A stretch of DNA of 64,000 bases from Actinostola sp. cb2023 (GCA_033675265.1 JAUJYZ010001553.1:186001-250000), one strand, 5' to 3'. Shown: positions 12,978 through 23,996, counted from the stretch's first letter. Numbers and translations are program-made. Notes: generated by a model not told the origin, from the letters alone.

Positions 12978-13359
12978 TAGGTATGTTTGTCATTTCGTTA
13001 GACATGTTTTTCTACCCAGTGGGCCATAACAGCTGAGTATATATAGGTACGTTTGTCATTTCGTTAGACATGTTTTTCTACCCAGTGGGCCATAACAGCT
13101 GAGTATAGGTACGTTTGTCATTTCGTTAGACATGTTTTTCTACCCAGACGTGGCGGGCCATAACAGCTGAGTATAGGTACGTTTGTCATTTCGTTAGACA
13201 TGTTTTTCTACCCAGACGTGGCGGGCCATAACAGCTGAGTATAGGTACGTTTGTCATTTCGTTAGACATGTTTTTCTACCCAGTAGGCCATAACAGCTGA
13301 GTATATTAGGTACGTTTGTCATTTCGTTAGACATGTTTTTCTACCCAGACGTGGGCCAT
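12978..13359. repeat. 62-bp minisatellite, left part
   Basis: About six units containing GGTACGTTTGTCATTTCG, TTAGACATGTTTTTCTACCC and GGGCCATAACAGCTGAGTAT. Some units carry CCAGACGTGG in place of CCAGTGGG. The array is interrupted at 13360 by an inserted element and resumes at 14263. Confidence 0.93.
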
Positions 13360-14262
13360 CATACCCAGAAATCAGAGACATGCCTGGTCGCGCAGCTCAT
13401 TATTCATAAGCTTTTCGTACATTTACATATCAAAGAGAAATGGTAGAAATGTATGGCAAAACATAGAAAATCAGAAATATCTGAAGAACTAAACTTCGGA
13501 TGCAAACTCCCGATAGCTAATTCACAAGTTTAATGTTTTGGGTGCTCGAATCGAGTATACTTCTTACAATCAAGCCAAAATAAAGTATGACAAAATCGAT
13601 TTCAAAAATCGCTCTCTCAACAACATCTTTCCTCTGTCATTTACTGTAAAAGGCCGCCAAATTGAGTAAATTCCTAAAAGTTGGAGTCCGGTAGCAGCTT
13701 CGTCGAGCGTGGTACACACTTTCCCGATAGCCAGTTCGAAAGGACGTCATCTAAACTCACAGAATATCACACTTGTTTGGCCATAAATTCCACTTCTAAT
13801 ATGACAAAGTCCAGCCAAAGATAAGCTAAATTCCACTTTCGCCGATACAGAAGCATACTGAGTAAATATACTGTTTTCACCGTTGTTTTTCACTCGGTGA
13901 ACGCTTCTGTCAAGATTATTTGGATCGCCATGTTTACATAAGTAGCCTGGCCTGTTAGATTACACAGGAAACCCTGAGATAGTTAGCTGAGTTAGGCTCA
14001 AAAAGCGAGAAATAGGAGAGACGATGGAGGGGAGGGGGTTCAACTTTGGGTTTCCTGTGGTAAATACCATTTTCGTATCTTTTTGCTAAATTTGCAATTA
14101 TTTTAAAATGTAGAGGCTGTATGATCAAGATCGCTTCACACTATTAGTTTGTGATTCAGATTTCACATAGTTTACATGAATTTGAGCATAATCTTTTGAT
14201 TCTGGGTAACTCCGCTGACACAAATAATCGTAGACGCAAAATGTCTCTGATTTCTGGCAATG
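13360..14262. mobile_element. 903-bp DNA element inside the 62-bp minisatellite
   Basis: The satellite unit breaks at GGGCCAT and resumes at ATAACAGC 903 bp later. The ends form an inverted repeat of about 22 bp with two mismatches, whose perfect 17-bp core is CCAGAAATCAGAGACAT at the left and its complement at the right. Only a two-base overlap (AT) of satellite sequence is seen at the junctions, so the target-duplication length is unclear. The interior has no frame over 60 codons, so it is a non-autonomous element. Superfamily not assigned. Confidence 0.75.
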
Positions 14263-15905
14263 ATAACAGCTGAGTATGTACGTTTGTCATTTCGTTAGAC
14301 ATGTTTTTCTACCCAGTGGGCCATAACAGCTGAGTATAGGTATGTTTGTTATTTCGTTAGACATGTTTTTCTACCCAGTGGGCCATAAAACCTGAGTATA
14401 GGTACTTTTGTCATTTCGTTAGACATGTTTTTCTACCCAGTGGGCCATAACAGCTGAGAATAGGTACGTTTGTCATTTCGTTAGACATGTCAGTTTTTCT
14501 ACCCAGACGTGGGCCATAACAGCTGAGTATAGGTACGTTTGTCATTTCGTTAGACATGTTTTTCTACCCAGTGGGCCATAACAGCTGAGAATAGGTACGT
14601 TTGTCATTTCGTTAGACATGTTTTTCTACCCAGTGGGCCATAACAGCTGAGTATAGGTATGTTTGTCATTTCGTTAGACATGTTTTTCTACCCAGTGGGC
14701 CATAACAGCTGAGAATAGGTACGTTTGTCATTTCGTTAGACATGTTTTTTCTACCCAGTGGGCCATAACAGCTGAGTATAGGTACGTTTGTCATTTCGTT
14801 AGACATGTTTTTTTCTACCCAGTGGGCCATAACAGCTGAGTATATTAGGTACGTTTGTCATTTCGTTAGACATGTTTTTCTACCCAGTGGACCATAACAA
14901 CTGAGTATAGGTACGTTTGTCATTTCGTTAGACATGTTTTTCTACCCTGTGGTCCATAATTAACAGCTGAGTATAGGTACGTTTGTCATTTCGTTAGACA
15001 TGTTTTTTCTACCCAGTGGGCCATAACAGCTGAGTATAGGTACGTTTGTCATTTCGTTAGACATGTTTTTCTACCCAGTGGGCCATAACAGCTGAGTATA
15101 GGTACGTTTGTCATTTCGTTAGACATGTTTTTCTACCCAGTGGGCCATAACAACTGAGTATAGGTACGTTTGTCATTTCGTTAGACATGTTTTTCTACCC
15201 TGTGGTCCATAATTAACAGCTGAGTATAGGTACGTTTGTCATTTCGTTAGACATGTTTTTCTACCCTGTGGTCCATAATTAACAGCTGAGTATAGGTACG
15301 TTTGTCATTTCGTTAGACATGTTTTTTCTACCCAGACGTGGGCCATAACAGCTGAGTATAGGTACGTTTGTCATTTCGTTAGACATATTTTTCTACCCAG
15401 TGGGCCATAACAGCTGAGTATAGGTACGTTTGTCATTTCGTTAGACATGTTTTTCTACCCAGTGGGCCATAACAGCTGAGTATAGGTATGTTTGTCATTT
15501 CGTTAGACATGTTTTTCTACCCAGTGGGCCATAACAGCTGAGTATATTAGGTACGTTTGTCATTTCGTTAGACATGTTTTTCTACCCAGTGGGCCATAAC
15601 AACTGAGTATAGGTACGTTTGTCATTTCGTTAGACATGTTTTTCTACCCAGTGGGCCATAACAGCTGAGTATAGGTACGTTTGTCATTTCGTTAGACATG
15701 TTTTTCTACCCAGTGGGCCATAACAGCTGAGTATAGGTACGTTTGTCATTTCGTTAGACATGTTTTTCTACCCAGTGGGCCATAACAACTGAGTATAGGT
15801 ACGTTTGTCATTTCGTTAGACATGTTTTTCTACCCTGTGGTCCATAATTAACAGCTGAGTATAGGTACGTTTGTCATTTCGTTAGACATGTTTTTCTACC
15901 CAGTG
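14263..15905. repeat. 62-bp minisatellite, main part
   Basis: About 26 further units of the array begun at 12978. Recurrent variants include a unit with CCTGTGGTCCATAATTAACA, one with AGTATATTAGG, and one with CAACTGAG. Some of these recur in the same order near 14880-15010, 15150-15300 and 15590-15860, showing block duplication. The array stops at 15905 where a second element is inserted. A final 25-bp piece lies at 16802-16830. Confidence 0.93.
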
Positions 15906-16801
15906 CAGATGGGGTTGTAATATGTATTCCATATATGGTAAAGCGTGCAAGCGAATAGCGGCCCCTAACAAGCGTATAGCGGCCCCTAACAAGCGAATAG
16001 CGACCCCAATTTGGTTAAAGTGCAACTAACCCCTACGAGATTGTTTTAAACATCTATTCAATATAAGCTGAATAGTTGGTGGGTTCAGTATTTTGTGATT
16101 TGAACCTTGCGTTTATGAGTTATAGAGGTTTGAAATCTCAATATGCAAATTTGATGACGTCTACTAAGGAATCATTTATTATACAAATACGCCCTTAATT
16201 GTGCTGATTATTGACATTTGTAAACTTACAGAATATTTTCACAGTCTTTATAAATGATTTTATAACTTTTTTGCCCATTTAAAAAAATAAGTTCTTCTTG
16301 AAAAAGTCTAAATAAGTTATGGCAAATTCCTTAGTAGACGTCATCAAATTTGCATATTGAGATTTCAAGCCTCTATAACTCATAAACGCAAGGTTCAAAT
16401 CACAAAATACTGAACCCACCAACTATTCAGCTTATATTGAATAGATTTTTAAAACAATCTCATAGGGGTTAGTTGCACTAAATATTTTCAAAAGCTAGAA
16501 AAAATGCAGAGTTTGGCAGCGTAATCCCTCGTGGTCAAGTGCGTTAAAGTGGAGGGTTAGGTTTAGGGTTAGGGATGGGGCAGACTATAAAGTGATTAAT
16601 TTGATGATTCGAGTTTCAGATTTGATATAAAGTTTTAAAAGGTTAAGAAGTTTTTAATAATTGGATGAAAAAAAATTCTAAGTCCAATCCTAGGAAATAA
16701 AAAAATGGGTCGCTATTCGCTTGTTTAAGTGCCTCTATTCGCTTGTTAGGGGCCGCTATACGCTCATACCATATATGGAATACGTATTACAACCCCGACT
16801 C
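15906..16801. mobile_element. 896-bp foldback element with 8-bp target duplication, hAT-like
   Basis: The satellite motif ACCCAGTG is present directly on both sides (15898-15905 and 16802-16809), although the satellite has it once per unit, so this is a real 8-bp target duplication. The ends read CAGATGGGGTTGTAATA and, inverted, GAGTCGGGGTTGTAATA, followed by paired CCATATATGG. Two internal stretches (about 16060-16185 and 16325-16450) are near-perfect inverted copies, and AAGCGAATAGCGGCCCC-type motifs occur at both ends. An 8-bp duplication and a CAG start fit hAT. No transposase frame is present. Confidence 0.82.
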
Positions 16802-16830
16802 ACCCAGTGGGCCATAACAGCTGAGTATAT

Positions 16831-18647
16831 TACACATTAGAATCAGGCGAAGCATTTTCGCAGCTCATATATCAATGTTGGTCTCGGGTGACTTAGCGTC
16901 GATGTATCTTTACTGTTCAATAAAACAAAGTAAACATTCTAAGAAAACTTGGGCGTGGTCGACGACATGTGTTTCTTCCCATAATCCTTCGCGCATCATA
17001 ACTGACAAGTCATCTGGTAAATAAGATAACGTTTGGTAAGGATTCATCAATAAGAATAATTACACCAGTAAGTGGGAATATTAATAGCAGCATGGCTGTC
17101 ATCGCAGCTGTCACACGGAACCTTTTTCGAGTACAAACTGACCGTGTATTTTAGTAAATGATTAAAATGGTTACATTGATTTCATGTGTTCATTTGTCGA
17201 ACAAGTTATAAGTGATTGATTGGAAGAGATTACACGTAGAAAGAACGTTTCGTGGATGCACTGTACTCAACCTTCATGACGCAATTTGTTATCAATAAGA
17301 AGACAGGTGAATATGATCGTATAATTGGTATTTAACACCAATATACTTGTAGTTAATGGCAGGCATAATTCATAGCATTTCCGGCAGGCTTGTCTAGTGT
17401 TCTCAGTCCAACCGGCTTTATATTCAGTACATCAGTTGAATGAGTTAAACTGAATAATTGTTTATCAGATAATGTTTTATCATTGTTTTCCACCATCAGT
17501 ATAGCATGCAGATAGATTTATATGAGTAATAGATGATGACGTAGGATAACGTGGTGCTAAACTAATGAAAACAATCAATTATAGAAATGAATTATTGATT
17601 AGACTTAATGCTAGTGTGCACGAAACTAATTTATTTCAGTCCTAGTCACAAAGTAAACACGTATAGCCAGTGACGGGGGCGCGTAACCAAACAACACAGT
17701 CGACCGACCTGTGCTAACCTTTTCAAGCAGTTTATTCACGCGGTTAGTACGTTGGATGTAAGTATTAACTATACTCTGTGTTTCATGCGATATTTGAAAT
17801 GGAAAGGTTCATGTTTGTTTAGTCCCGTTATTTTAACGTTCATTCTATGATAACCACAACAATACTGGCTGCTGCTTTTGTATAATCCACTGATAGTACT
17901 ACTGATTTAGTTTCTTTTTATTCGAATAACTGGATTTTACTCAAAGTCAATTACTATATCTCTAGACAGTATTTTCATTGTGTCGTTGTTATAGCTTGAA
18001 GCAGAATTTTACCATAATCTTATTTCATATTGATATGATCAGTTTATAATATTTAAATCAGTAAAGGAGAGTTTTTATGTTAATGAGACAAAACAGGACC
18101 ACCAAGGTTACATGCCAATCTCATTGTATTTATTTGTTCGAAGTAGTGAATCATGTTAGATATGCGCGCGTAGCCACTGGGTAGAGGACGAAACTGGCCA
18201 ATATACGTCTGATGGAGAATAAAAAAGATTGTAGTTCTGAAAGCCTTCTGCTGCAGTGCTGAATTAAATGTCAAATAAAGCCATTAATAAAACAACGTTA
18301 TCGGTAAAAAACTAAGACTGAACTAGTTAAATGATTTCGATTATAATACAGAAAAAACAGCTTATTTTATGCCGAGTGAGAACGACTACTTTTAATTTTA
18401 ATTTTATTTTTTACAACAAAATCTCAATTTTCATCTGGACTACTCGCTTTACTGGTAGCCATTGTCTTCATCGGTCTAAATATACAAAACGACTTGTCGT
18501 TACCGATATTCTCTTACCTAATCTAGTTTCATTATCGTTAGGCTTATTCTCGGGTTTTATTAGCGCTAACTTTTAACATGTTGTTATGGTATATACGATA
18601 AGTAAGCATAAACAATAACCATTATGCATAAAACATGACACTCAAGA
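16831..18647. other. Unique sequence, no supported gene
   Basis: Frames here stay below 82 codons and lack family features. A donor-like GTAAGTAT follows TTGGAT near 17757, but I could not tie it to an exon with coding content. Confidence 0.45.
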
Positions 18648-18650
18648 CTT

Positions 18651-18791
18651 GGGGCGCGTTCACACTGGGGTTCTAGATCGATCTGAGATCGATCTGAGAT
18701 CGATCTAGGTCAAATGCGAGCTAAGTGTGAACGCAATTTCTTTTTGTAGATCGATCTCAGATCGATCTACAACTCCAGTGTGAACGCGCCC
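18651..18791. mobile_element. 141-bp MITE with GGGCGCGTTCACACTGG ends
   Basis: The left end and the inverted right end (CCAGTGTGAACGCGCCC, ending 18791) match over 17 bp. The interior is made of AGATCGATCTGAGATCG palindromic repeats. More GATCGATC repeats and another GTGTGAACGC follow to 18835, suggesting a second overlapping copy. Confidence 0.7.
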
Positions 18792-19030
18792 TCAGATCGA
18801 TCTGAGATCGATCTCAGATCGATCCAAGTGTGAACGCAAGCGAGCTAGAAGTGGGCTATGTTTATATAATTAGAAATGTCAGCTATTTTATAGTAACATT
18901 TACATACATATACTTATTGAATATTCCCCGTAGGGCTTGTCAGTCACAATTTACATTTTTAAAGAAATGCAAAAATAGACGGCCATTTATTGTATCACGG
19001 CTCGTACGGTGATGACAAAGCCGCGGATTT

Positions 19031-19223
19031 CAGGTCCCCTGCACACGGTACCGGACGAATTTTTAACCGTTCAAAAAGTTGACCAGTGACACCGTTTACA
19101 CGGAACCGTCTCTTTAATTATATAAAATTTTGAATATAATTTTTGTCCGGACACCGCAGTTCCGTGTGAACGGAACGCCTAAACATACAACTTTTTGAAC
19201 GGTTACAAGACCGGTACCGTGTA
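19031..19223. mobile_element. About 190-bp inverted-repeat element
   Basis: Inverted arms contain CACACGGTACCGG with its partner CCGGTACCGTGTAG, and AACCGTTCAAAAAGTTG with its exact complement CAACTTTTTGAACGGTT. The centre is AT-rich and has further paired GGTTCCGTGTAAAC-type stretches. MITE-like, non-coding. Confidence 0.72.
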
Positions 19224-19364
19224 GACCGGTCCTCAAGATTCAGGTTGGATGTTCAAATTTCAAATTACGACAAATAAACGAGATAATGGCGCATGTTGAG
19301 CAAACTTGAAATAATCCAAATTATTATTTGTATTTCCTGCGGGGACTCATTTCTCAATATATCA

Positions 19365-19674
19365 CCGTAAACTGCCGCTTATAAGCCCTGGGCTTATACA
19401 AGTTCGTAATGGTTTGTGGGCGGGCTTATAAACGGCAATTGTTGTTGTTTGAAAGTATATGAGCCTATAACCGTAGTCGAGCATATATGCTCGACTACGG
19501 TTATAGGCCCATATACTTTCAAACGAGCGTTTTTTACATGAGCCTCTGGCTCGGGAGATTGGGCAACCACTCCCTACGTTATCGACTTGAAATAAATTAT
19601 TATTATTATTATTATTATAACCGGGAAGGCTTATAAGCTGGGAGAGGGGGTGGCTTATAAGCAGCAGTTCACGG
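19365..19674. mobile_element. 310-bp MITE with GCTTATAAGC-containing ends
   Basis: The ends CCGTAAACTGCCGCTTATAA and, inverted, CCGTGAACTGCTGCTTATAA match with two mismatches. The internal palindrome at 19447-19524 and an (ATT)n run after ACTTGAAATAAATT lie inside it. Confidence 0.7.
19447..19524. repeat. 78-bp palindrome without a loop
   Basis: Two 39-bp arms meet at GCATATATGC and pair along their full length except for one mismatch (GAG against GGG near the ends). The centre includes GTAGTCGAG and its complement CTCGACTAC. Such a structure could extrude as a cruciform. Confidence 0.9.
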
Positions 19675-20199
19675 TATGGCCTTATTTTGAGCGTTCACCC
19701 AACAGTAACGTCCCCACGTGCAGGACTTGCGACATTTTGGGCGAGCGCTTAATTGCATGCAAAATTTCAATTGTAATACCCTCGGTCCCGATTGCAAGCG
19801 CCTTTTCGCAAGACAAGTCACTTTTTTTTTCTGTTGAAGCCATAAACGGCCTACACAAGCCAAAGCTTTGTAGACTGCACTAGACAGCGCCGGTCATTTT
19901 CAAAAGCGATATACGCCGCGTTTACAAGCAGCAAAGGCGTTTCATTCTAATGATCCCGCAATGTTGTGGTAGTAGAAAATCACGAATAATCACGTGAATC
20001 ACTCAAGCGTACTGCTCATGAATTACGCGGTTTTCATGTTCACAACTAATTTACATATAAGCAGAATCATGACCATATAAAAACGAGTTAAAACGAAATC
20101 GTTCTACTACAAACATTGAAAATGTTCACCATAGAGCAAATCTAGCTCAGAGAAACAGAAGAAAGAAAAAAAAAAAAGAATTATTGACACTACTTTTGA

Positions 20200-20264
20200 T
20201 ATGAGATTCGAACTCGAGCCTTCTGCGTCGTAGTCCAACGTCTTACCTATTCTCCCAAAAATAA
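20200..20264 (-). tRNA. tRNA-Arg(ACG)-like sequence, degenerate or SINE head
   Basis: Read on the minus strand, GACTACGACGCAGAAG matches the anticodon arm of eukaryotic tRNA-Arg with anticodon ACG, and GTTCGAATC supplies a B-box/T-loop at the right distance. About five of seven acceptor pairs can be drawn (TTTTGGG with ATCAAAA). The T-stem has only three of five pairs and the D-arm is irregular. A run of T follows on the minus strand, as in a Pol III terminator. A decayed tRNA or a tRNA-derived SINE head fits better than a working tRNA. Confidence 0.4.
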
Positions 20265-20386
20265 CAAATTTTCAAGTATCCAGTGTGAACGCAAATCCAA
20301 AGTGGACTGAGATCGATCTCAGATCGATCTGAGATCGATCTCAGATCGATCCAGCTAAAGCGATCTCAGTGTGAACGCGCCCCAAG

Positions 20387-20689
20387 CGCTCTGTTTATAG
20401 ATAGTAATGGTTGATAATAATTATTATAATTTTTTAATTTTTTAATTTATATAGCGCAGATATCAATCATTAATTTTCATCTGCGCATTACAAAATATAC
20501 CATATTCGACCTGGACTCCATTTAAACCAGCTTCTGCTGAACTGGACCATCCTGTATTAATTTTTTTATATAAACTATGAGTGGGTGGATATGAGTAGGT
20601 TGATCGGATAACTCTTCGTTTTTTTGATAACAATATTCTTTATTCGAACCATATTTTCTTTGTTTTATACAATTCTAAACCTCAAGAAT
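20387..20689. other. Unique AT-rich sequence, nothing supported
   Basis: AT-rich, with TATATAGCGCAGAT near 20450 that resembles retroposon tails but lacks the usual trinucleotide run. No frame of note. Confidence 0.4.
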
Positions 20690-21055
20690 AATCCATGAGC
20701 AATTGATACAACCAGGTTGGTTGAATCGGTCACATGCATGGATCTGTATACCCCGATACAGACACTGATGAATAAAACATCAGTGCCTGTAACATGATAC
20801 AGACCTAATGAATAAAACATTAGAACATTTACTCGTATCATTGACCTTTGCATAGCGCTGACAGCAAGTTGTCATTATCCTTACGACTTCCAACTTACGA
20901 ATACAAAAGCTCTCTCCAATGTGGGATGAGTTGAGGTGTATCCTGCGCATGACAGTGACGTCAAAAGTACCTTTACAAGAAAGTTCTGTAATTTTCTTGT
21001 GTTATTTGCTTAGATTTCGTGTAATACTGTTTTAAATCAAGGTAAATTGGAATGG
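20690..21055. mobile_element. Foldback-family unit A
   Basis: The head AATAATCCATGAGC is followed by GGTCACATGCATGGATCTGT and CCCCGATACAGAC, then short hairpins (CACTGATGAATAAAACATCAG; CTAATGAATAAAACATTAG), then AATGTGGGATGAGTTG and TGCGCATGAC. The same order of blocks recurs at 21058 and, in part, at 21600 and 31391. Confidence 0.6.
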
Positions 21056-21057
21056 AG

Positions 21058-21590
21058 GTTTAGAAGCCATTTCTAAAACTCATTAATAATTCATGAGCTA
21101 GCTATTAGGCCAATGGGAGCTGACCATTTGGTCAGGTGCATGGACCTTTATACCCCCGTACAGACCTGCCAGGTTTTAGTTATAGAACTGATTAATAAAA
21201 CATGAGTGTTATAACTTTTTAGTTATAACACTCATGAATAAACAGGAGTGTTATAACTTTTTAGTTATAACACTCCTGTTTCGTTAATCAGTTCTAGAAC
21301 TGACTACCCGAAACACAGGTCTGTATGCAAAGGTCTCAGTTTTAGTATCGCATCACTGACCTCACATAGGCATTTTTGGAATAATATTACTCGGTTCCTT
21401 TTGACACCTACAATATCTCTTTCAAATGTGGGACGAGTTGTGGTGTTCAGTGCGCATGATCGCAGTGTAACAGTCATCTCTTACCTACTGACAAATCTGT
21501 GCTTTTCTTTAACTTTTTCCATCGGAAATTATTAAATATCAGTTTAAATGAATGTTGGGTTTTAGAAGTCATTTATGAAACGAGATGCCG
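21058..21590. mobile_element. Foldback-family unit B
   Basis: The head ACTCATTAATAATTCATGAG is followed by GGTGCATGGACC and CCCCCGTACAGACC, an internal hairpin of GAGTGTTATAACTTTTTAG type repeated three times in alternating orientation (21203-21283), then AAATGTGGGACGAGTTG and TGCGCATGAT. The block order matches unit A, but the hairpin sequence differs. Confidence 0.62.
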
Positions 21591-21599
21591 TGTTGTATC

Positions 21600-21905
21600 G
21601 GGTATTTATAATATTCATTAATAATTCATTAGGCAGCTGTCCAATCTGTGCTCAGCATTCTGGTCACGTGGCTACCTTGTAACTCCCATACAATTTCCAA
21701 GAAACTAAAAGCACGGGGAGGGTTTGAATAGTTGGCAAGGAATAGGTGGGGTTGATTAATTACTGCAATTGTTCATAAGTATGATACAGAATAGTAATAA
21801 AGCTTATTAGTATTCTGTATCTGATACAGAATACTAATAGACCTTATTAGTATTCTGTATCAGATACAGAATACTAATAAGCTCTATAATTATTCTGTAT
21901 CGATC
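21600..21905. mobile_element. Foldback-family unit C
   Basis: The head CATTAATAATTCATTAGGC is followed by CCAATCTG, TGGTCACGTGG and CTCCCATAC, then hairpins built from TTAGTATTCTGTATC and its complement (21790-21900). It is most divergent in the middle. Confidence 0.5.
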
Positions 21906-22845
21906 AATGCATTATATGAGAGGAACAATACATTATCCTAAAAGCTAATTAAGAAAAATCAGTACACGTTAGATTTTGCTCCGCAGTTTCTTTAATGTAA
22001 CTCTCTTCCTCTATTACTTACTAATGATACAATCATTGGATTTATAGCTTTGTGCGGGAATTCTTTCACAATCTCAAATAAATTATAACAAACTTTGAAA
22101 GACACGAGATTACTTCACTTCTCGCTAAATATTGCGTTACTTGCTACATTATTATTTTCAAGACCCTCGAATTAGAAGATGGTAAAGTAATGTTAGTCGA
22201 ACTAGAACTTCATACGGAATTTATGTGTCAAAAGAAAGTCAATAGACTCTTTCCTTGCTACCTTGTTTTTACGAGACATCTGCCAGACTTCAGAAATCTT
22301 TACACTCCACTTCGGTGCTAGTTTGGGCACATTCCCTCAACAACTGACTCTCTTGTGATGCACTTTTGGCAGTTTACGAAATTTGTCAGCCATCGTCTCA
22401 AACTGATGCCCGTCTTAGCTCTATGACCTTCCTGTGAGAACTGTTCTTGATTTGATTGAAAAGAATCAAAACTCCGTTCGCATTCACAATTAAAGCGCCC
22501 TTTGAAAACCAAACAAAAGTGTAAATGTATTCTAAATGAAAAAGCAGGCATATTACATATTTGCCGTATTTGTTCTTTGTTATGTCTTAATGAGCAATCA
22601 ACTCTATTCAAAAACTACCAAGTATGAAAAGGAATAAAACATTTATTAAACAATCGATATCTTAATATAATACGAAACTGCCTTCATTGTTTAGTGCGGT
22701 CAAGCAATCGGAATGAGAATTGAATGCTAAAAGAACAGTTATTTAATTATTATATTCTTTTCATCTCAATCAGATATTGACTACAATTCTGGTTGAAACG
22801 CCTACCTGGTTCAAACAATGATTAAACAATATCATAAGTAATTTA
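21906..22845. other. Unique sequence, no supported gene
   Basis: The longest frame, on the minus strand at 22318-22611, has 97 codons and no recognisable feature. Confidence 0.45.
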
Positions 22846-22854
22846 CAATATTCG

Positions 22855-23048
22855 TGACAATGTTGTATCTTATTTACAATCTCTCGCCTTCGGCTCGAGA
22901 TTGTAAATAAGATAATAATAATAATAATAATAATTAGATACAACATTGCCACTCATATTGTAAATAATACTTACAGCATTCACGTCCGTGTTGTATCGGA
23001 GATATAGATCCTCGCCTACGACTCAGATCTATATCAGTACCGATATCA
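22855..23048. repeat. Two related hairpins with CTCGCC...CTCG loops
   Basis: The first hairpin pairs ATCTTATTTACAATCTCTCG with CGAGATTGTAAATAAGAT across a CCTTCGGC loop. The second pairs GATATAGATC with GATCTATATC across CTCGCCTACGACTCA. Both are preceded by GTTGTATC and related flanking sequence (ATTGTAAATAA, CACGTCCGTG), so they look like two diverged copies of one element. An (ATA)n run is inside the first. Confidence 0.65.
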
Positions 23049-23349
23049 AAACGGCCGCTCATGCAGTAAATATCACATACAAACTCTACCCATTGCTGTA
23101 CGTCAAGCACTTTAATTGAAATCGGCACCTAAAGATATATTCAAAGTCAGACTGCGGTAAAACTACAACGGAACCTCTTTACATCTTGTCCTCTGTCATC
23201 TTAAAGATAATGAGTTCTTGAAACTAAATTTAGCAATGAAAAGAAACCCCTTCGATCCCTCGATTTTACCCTCCCACTAGCTTCTAACAACATTTGCCGC
23301 GCTTGTGAAAGACATGCACGTATTGTATGTACCGGGCATTGTAGTAGGC

Positions 23350-23685
23350 TCGGGACTACCGGCTGCGGGACTAGCTGCATGCGGGACTACCTGCAGGACT
23401 ACCTGCGGCACTACCTGCGGGACTACCTGCGGGACTACCTGCGGGACTACCTGCGGGACTACCTGCGGGACTACCTGCAGGACTACCTGCGGGACTACCT
23501 GCGGGACTACCTGCGGGACTACCTGCGGCACTACCTGCCGGACTACCTGCGGGACTACCTGCGGGACTACCTGCGGGATTACCTGCGGGACTACCTGCGG
23601 GACTACCTGCGGCACTACCTGCGGGACTACCTGCGGGACTACCTGCGGGACTACCTGCGGAACTACCTGCGGCACTACCTGCGGT
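23350..23685. repeat. 12-bp minisatellite, about 27 copies
   Basis: Unit GGGACTACCTGC, with sporadic GGC, GGA, CAG and CCG variants. Twelve bases make four codons, so every frame stays open for long stretches (Thr-Thr-Cys-Gly and Asp-Tyr-Leu-Arg on plus, Val-Val-Pro-Gln on minus). Read on the minus strand, each unit holds CAG|GTAGT, close to a splice-donor consensus. Confidence 0.95.
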
Positions 23686-23769
23686 GAAATTTGGACAACC
23701 TTAGATCTACATTATGATAACGCCGATTATCAACGTACTGAAGATATTTTACCGCCATGATGCTATGCT

Positions 23770-23842
23770 CGCTCATTGGTTGACAGTTCGTCACGTGATA
23801 ATTCTCATCTAGAAAAAACATGTTTCAGTGCGCATGCGCATA
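23770..23842. promoter_or_regulatory. Candidate promoter: CCAAT, CACGTG and NRF1 motifs
   Basis: An inverted CCAAT (ATTGG, 23775-23779), an E-box CACGTG (23792-23797) and a perfect palindromic NRF1-type site TGCGCATGCGCA (23829-23840) lie within 70 bp. On the minus strand an ATG at about 23760, in ATCATGGCGG, begins a frame of 27 codons that enters the 12-bp minisatellite. No established gene is adjacent, so activity is unproven. Confidence 0.4.
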
Positions 23843-23995
23843 TTTACACTTATAGACGAAACAAGTTTTCTCTTTTCCAACTTAATTTGGTTTTCTTTCT
23901 TCATTTTTGTGTCAGTTATGATAAATAAGACAGCCACTCAGCTACGCTGTTTTTGGCCAACGTCACTTTCTTAGTGTAGTTACACATTATGCCAT

Positions 23996-23996
23996 A

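Larger units (their letters stand above)
18648..20386. mobile_element. 1.74-kb composite with 20-bp perfect terminal inverted repeats
   Basis: The outer ends are CTTGGGGCGCGTTCACACTG at 18648 and its exact complement at 20367-20386. GATCGATCTGA/TCAGATCGATC repeats lie inside both ends. Between them sit several smaller inverted-repeat elements and a tRNA-like sequence, so either one large element has collected insertions or two related MITEs bracket the region. No target duplication is visible outside the outer ends. No transposase frame. Confidence 0.6.

Noticed and set aside
16556..16580. Interstitial telomere
   Set aside because: Only about two and a half degenerate TTAGGG units; too short.
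18648..18835. GATCGATC repeats as a regulatory array
   Set aside because: They lie inside MITE arms with matching terminal repeats, which explains them better.
23277..23760. Repeat protein of Val-Val-Pro-Gln or Thr-Thr-Cys-Gly type
   Set aside because: All frames of the 12-bp minisatellite are open at once; nothing favours one. No flanking coding exons.
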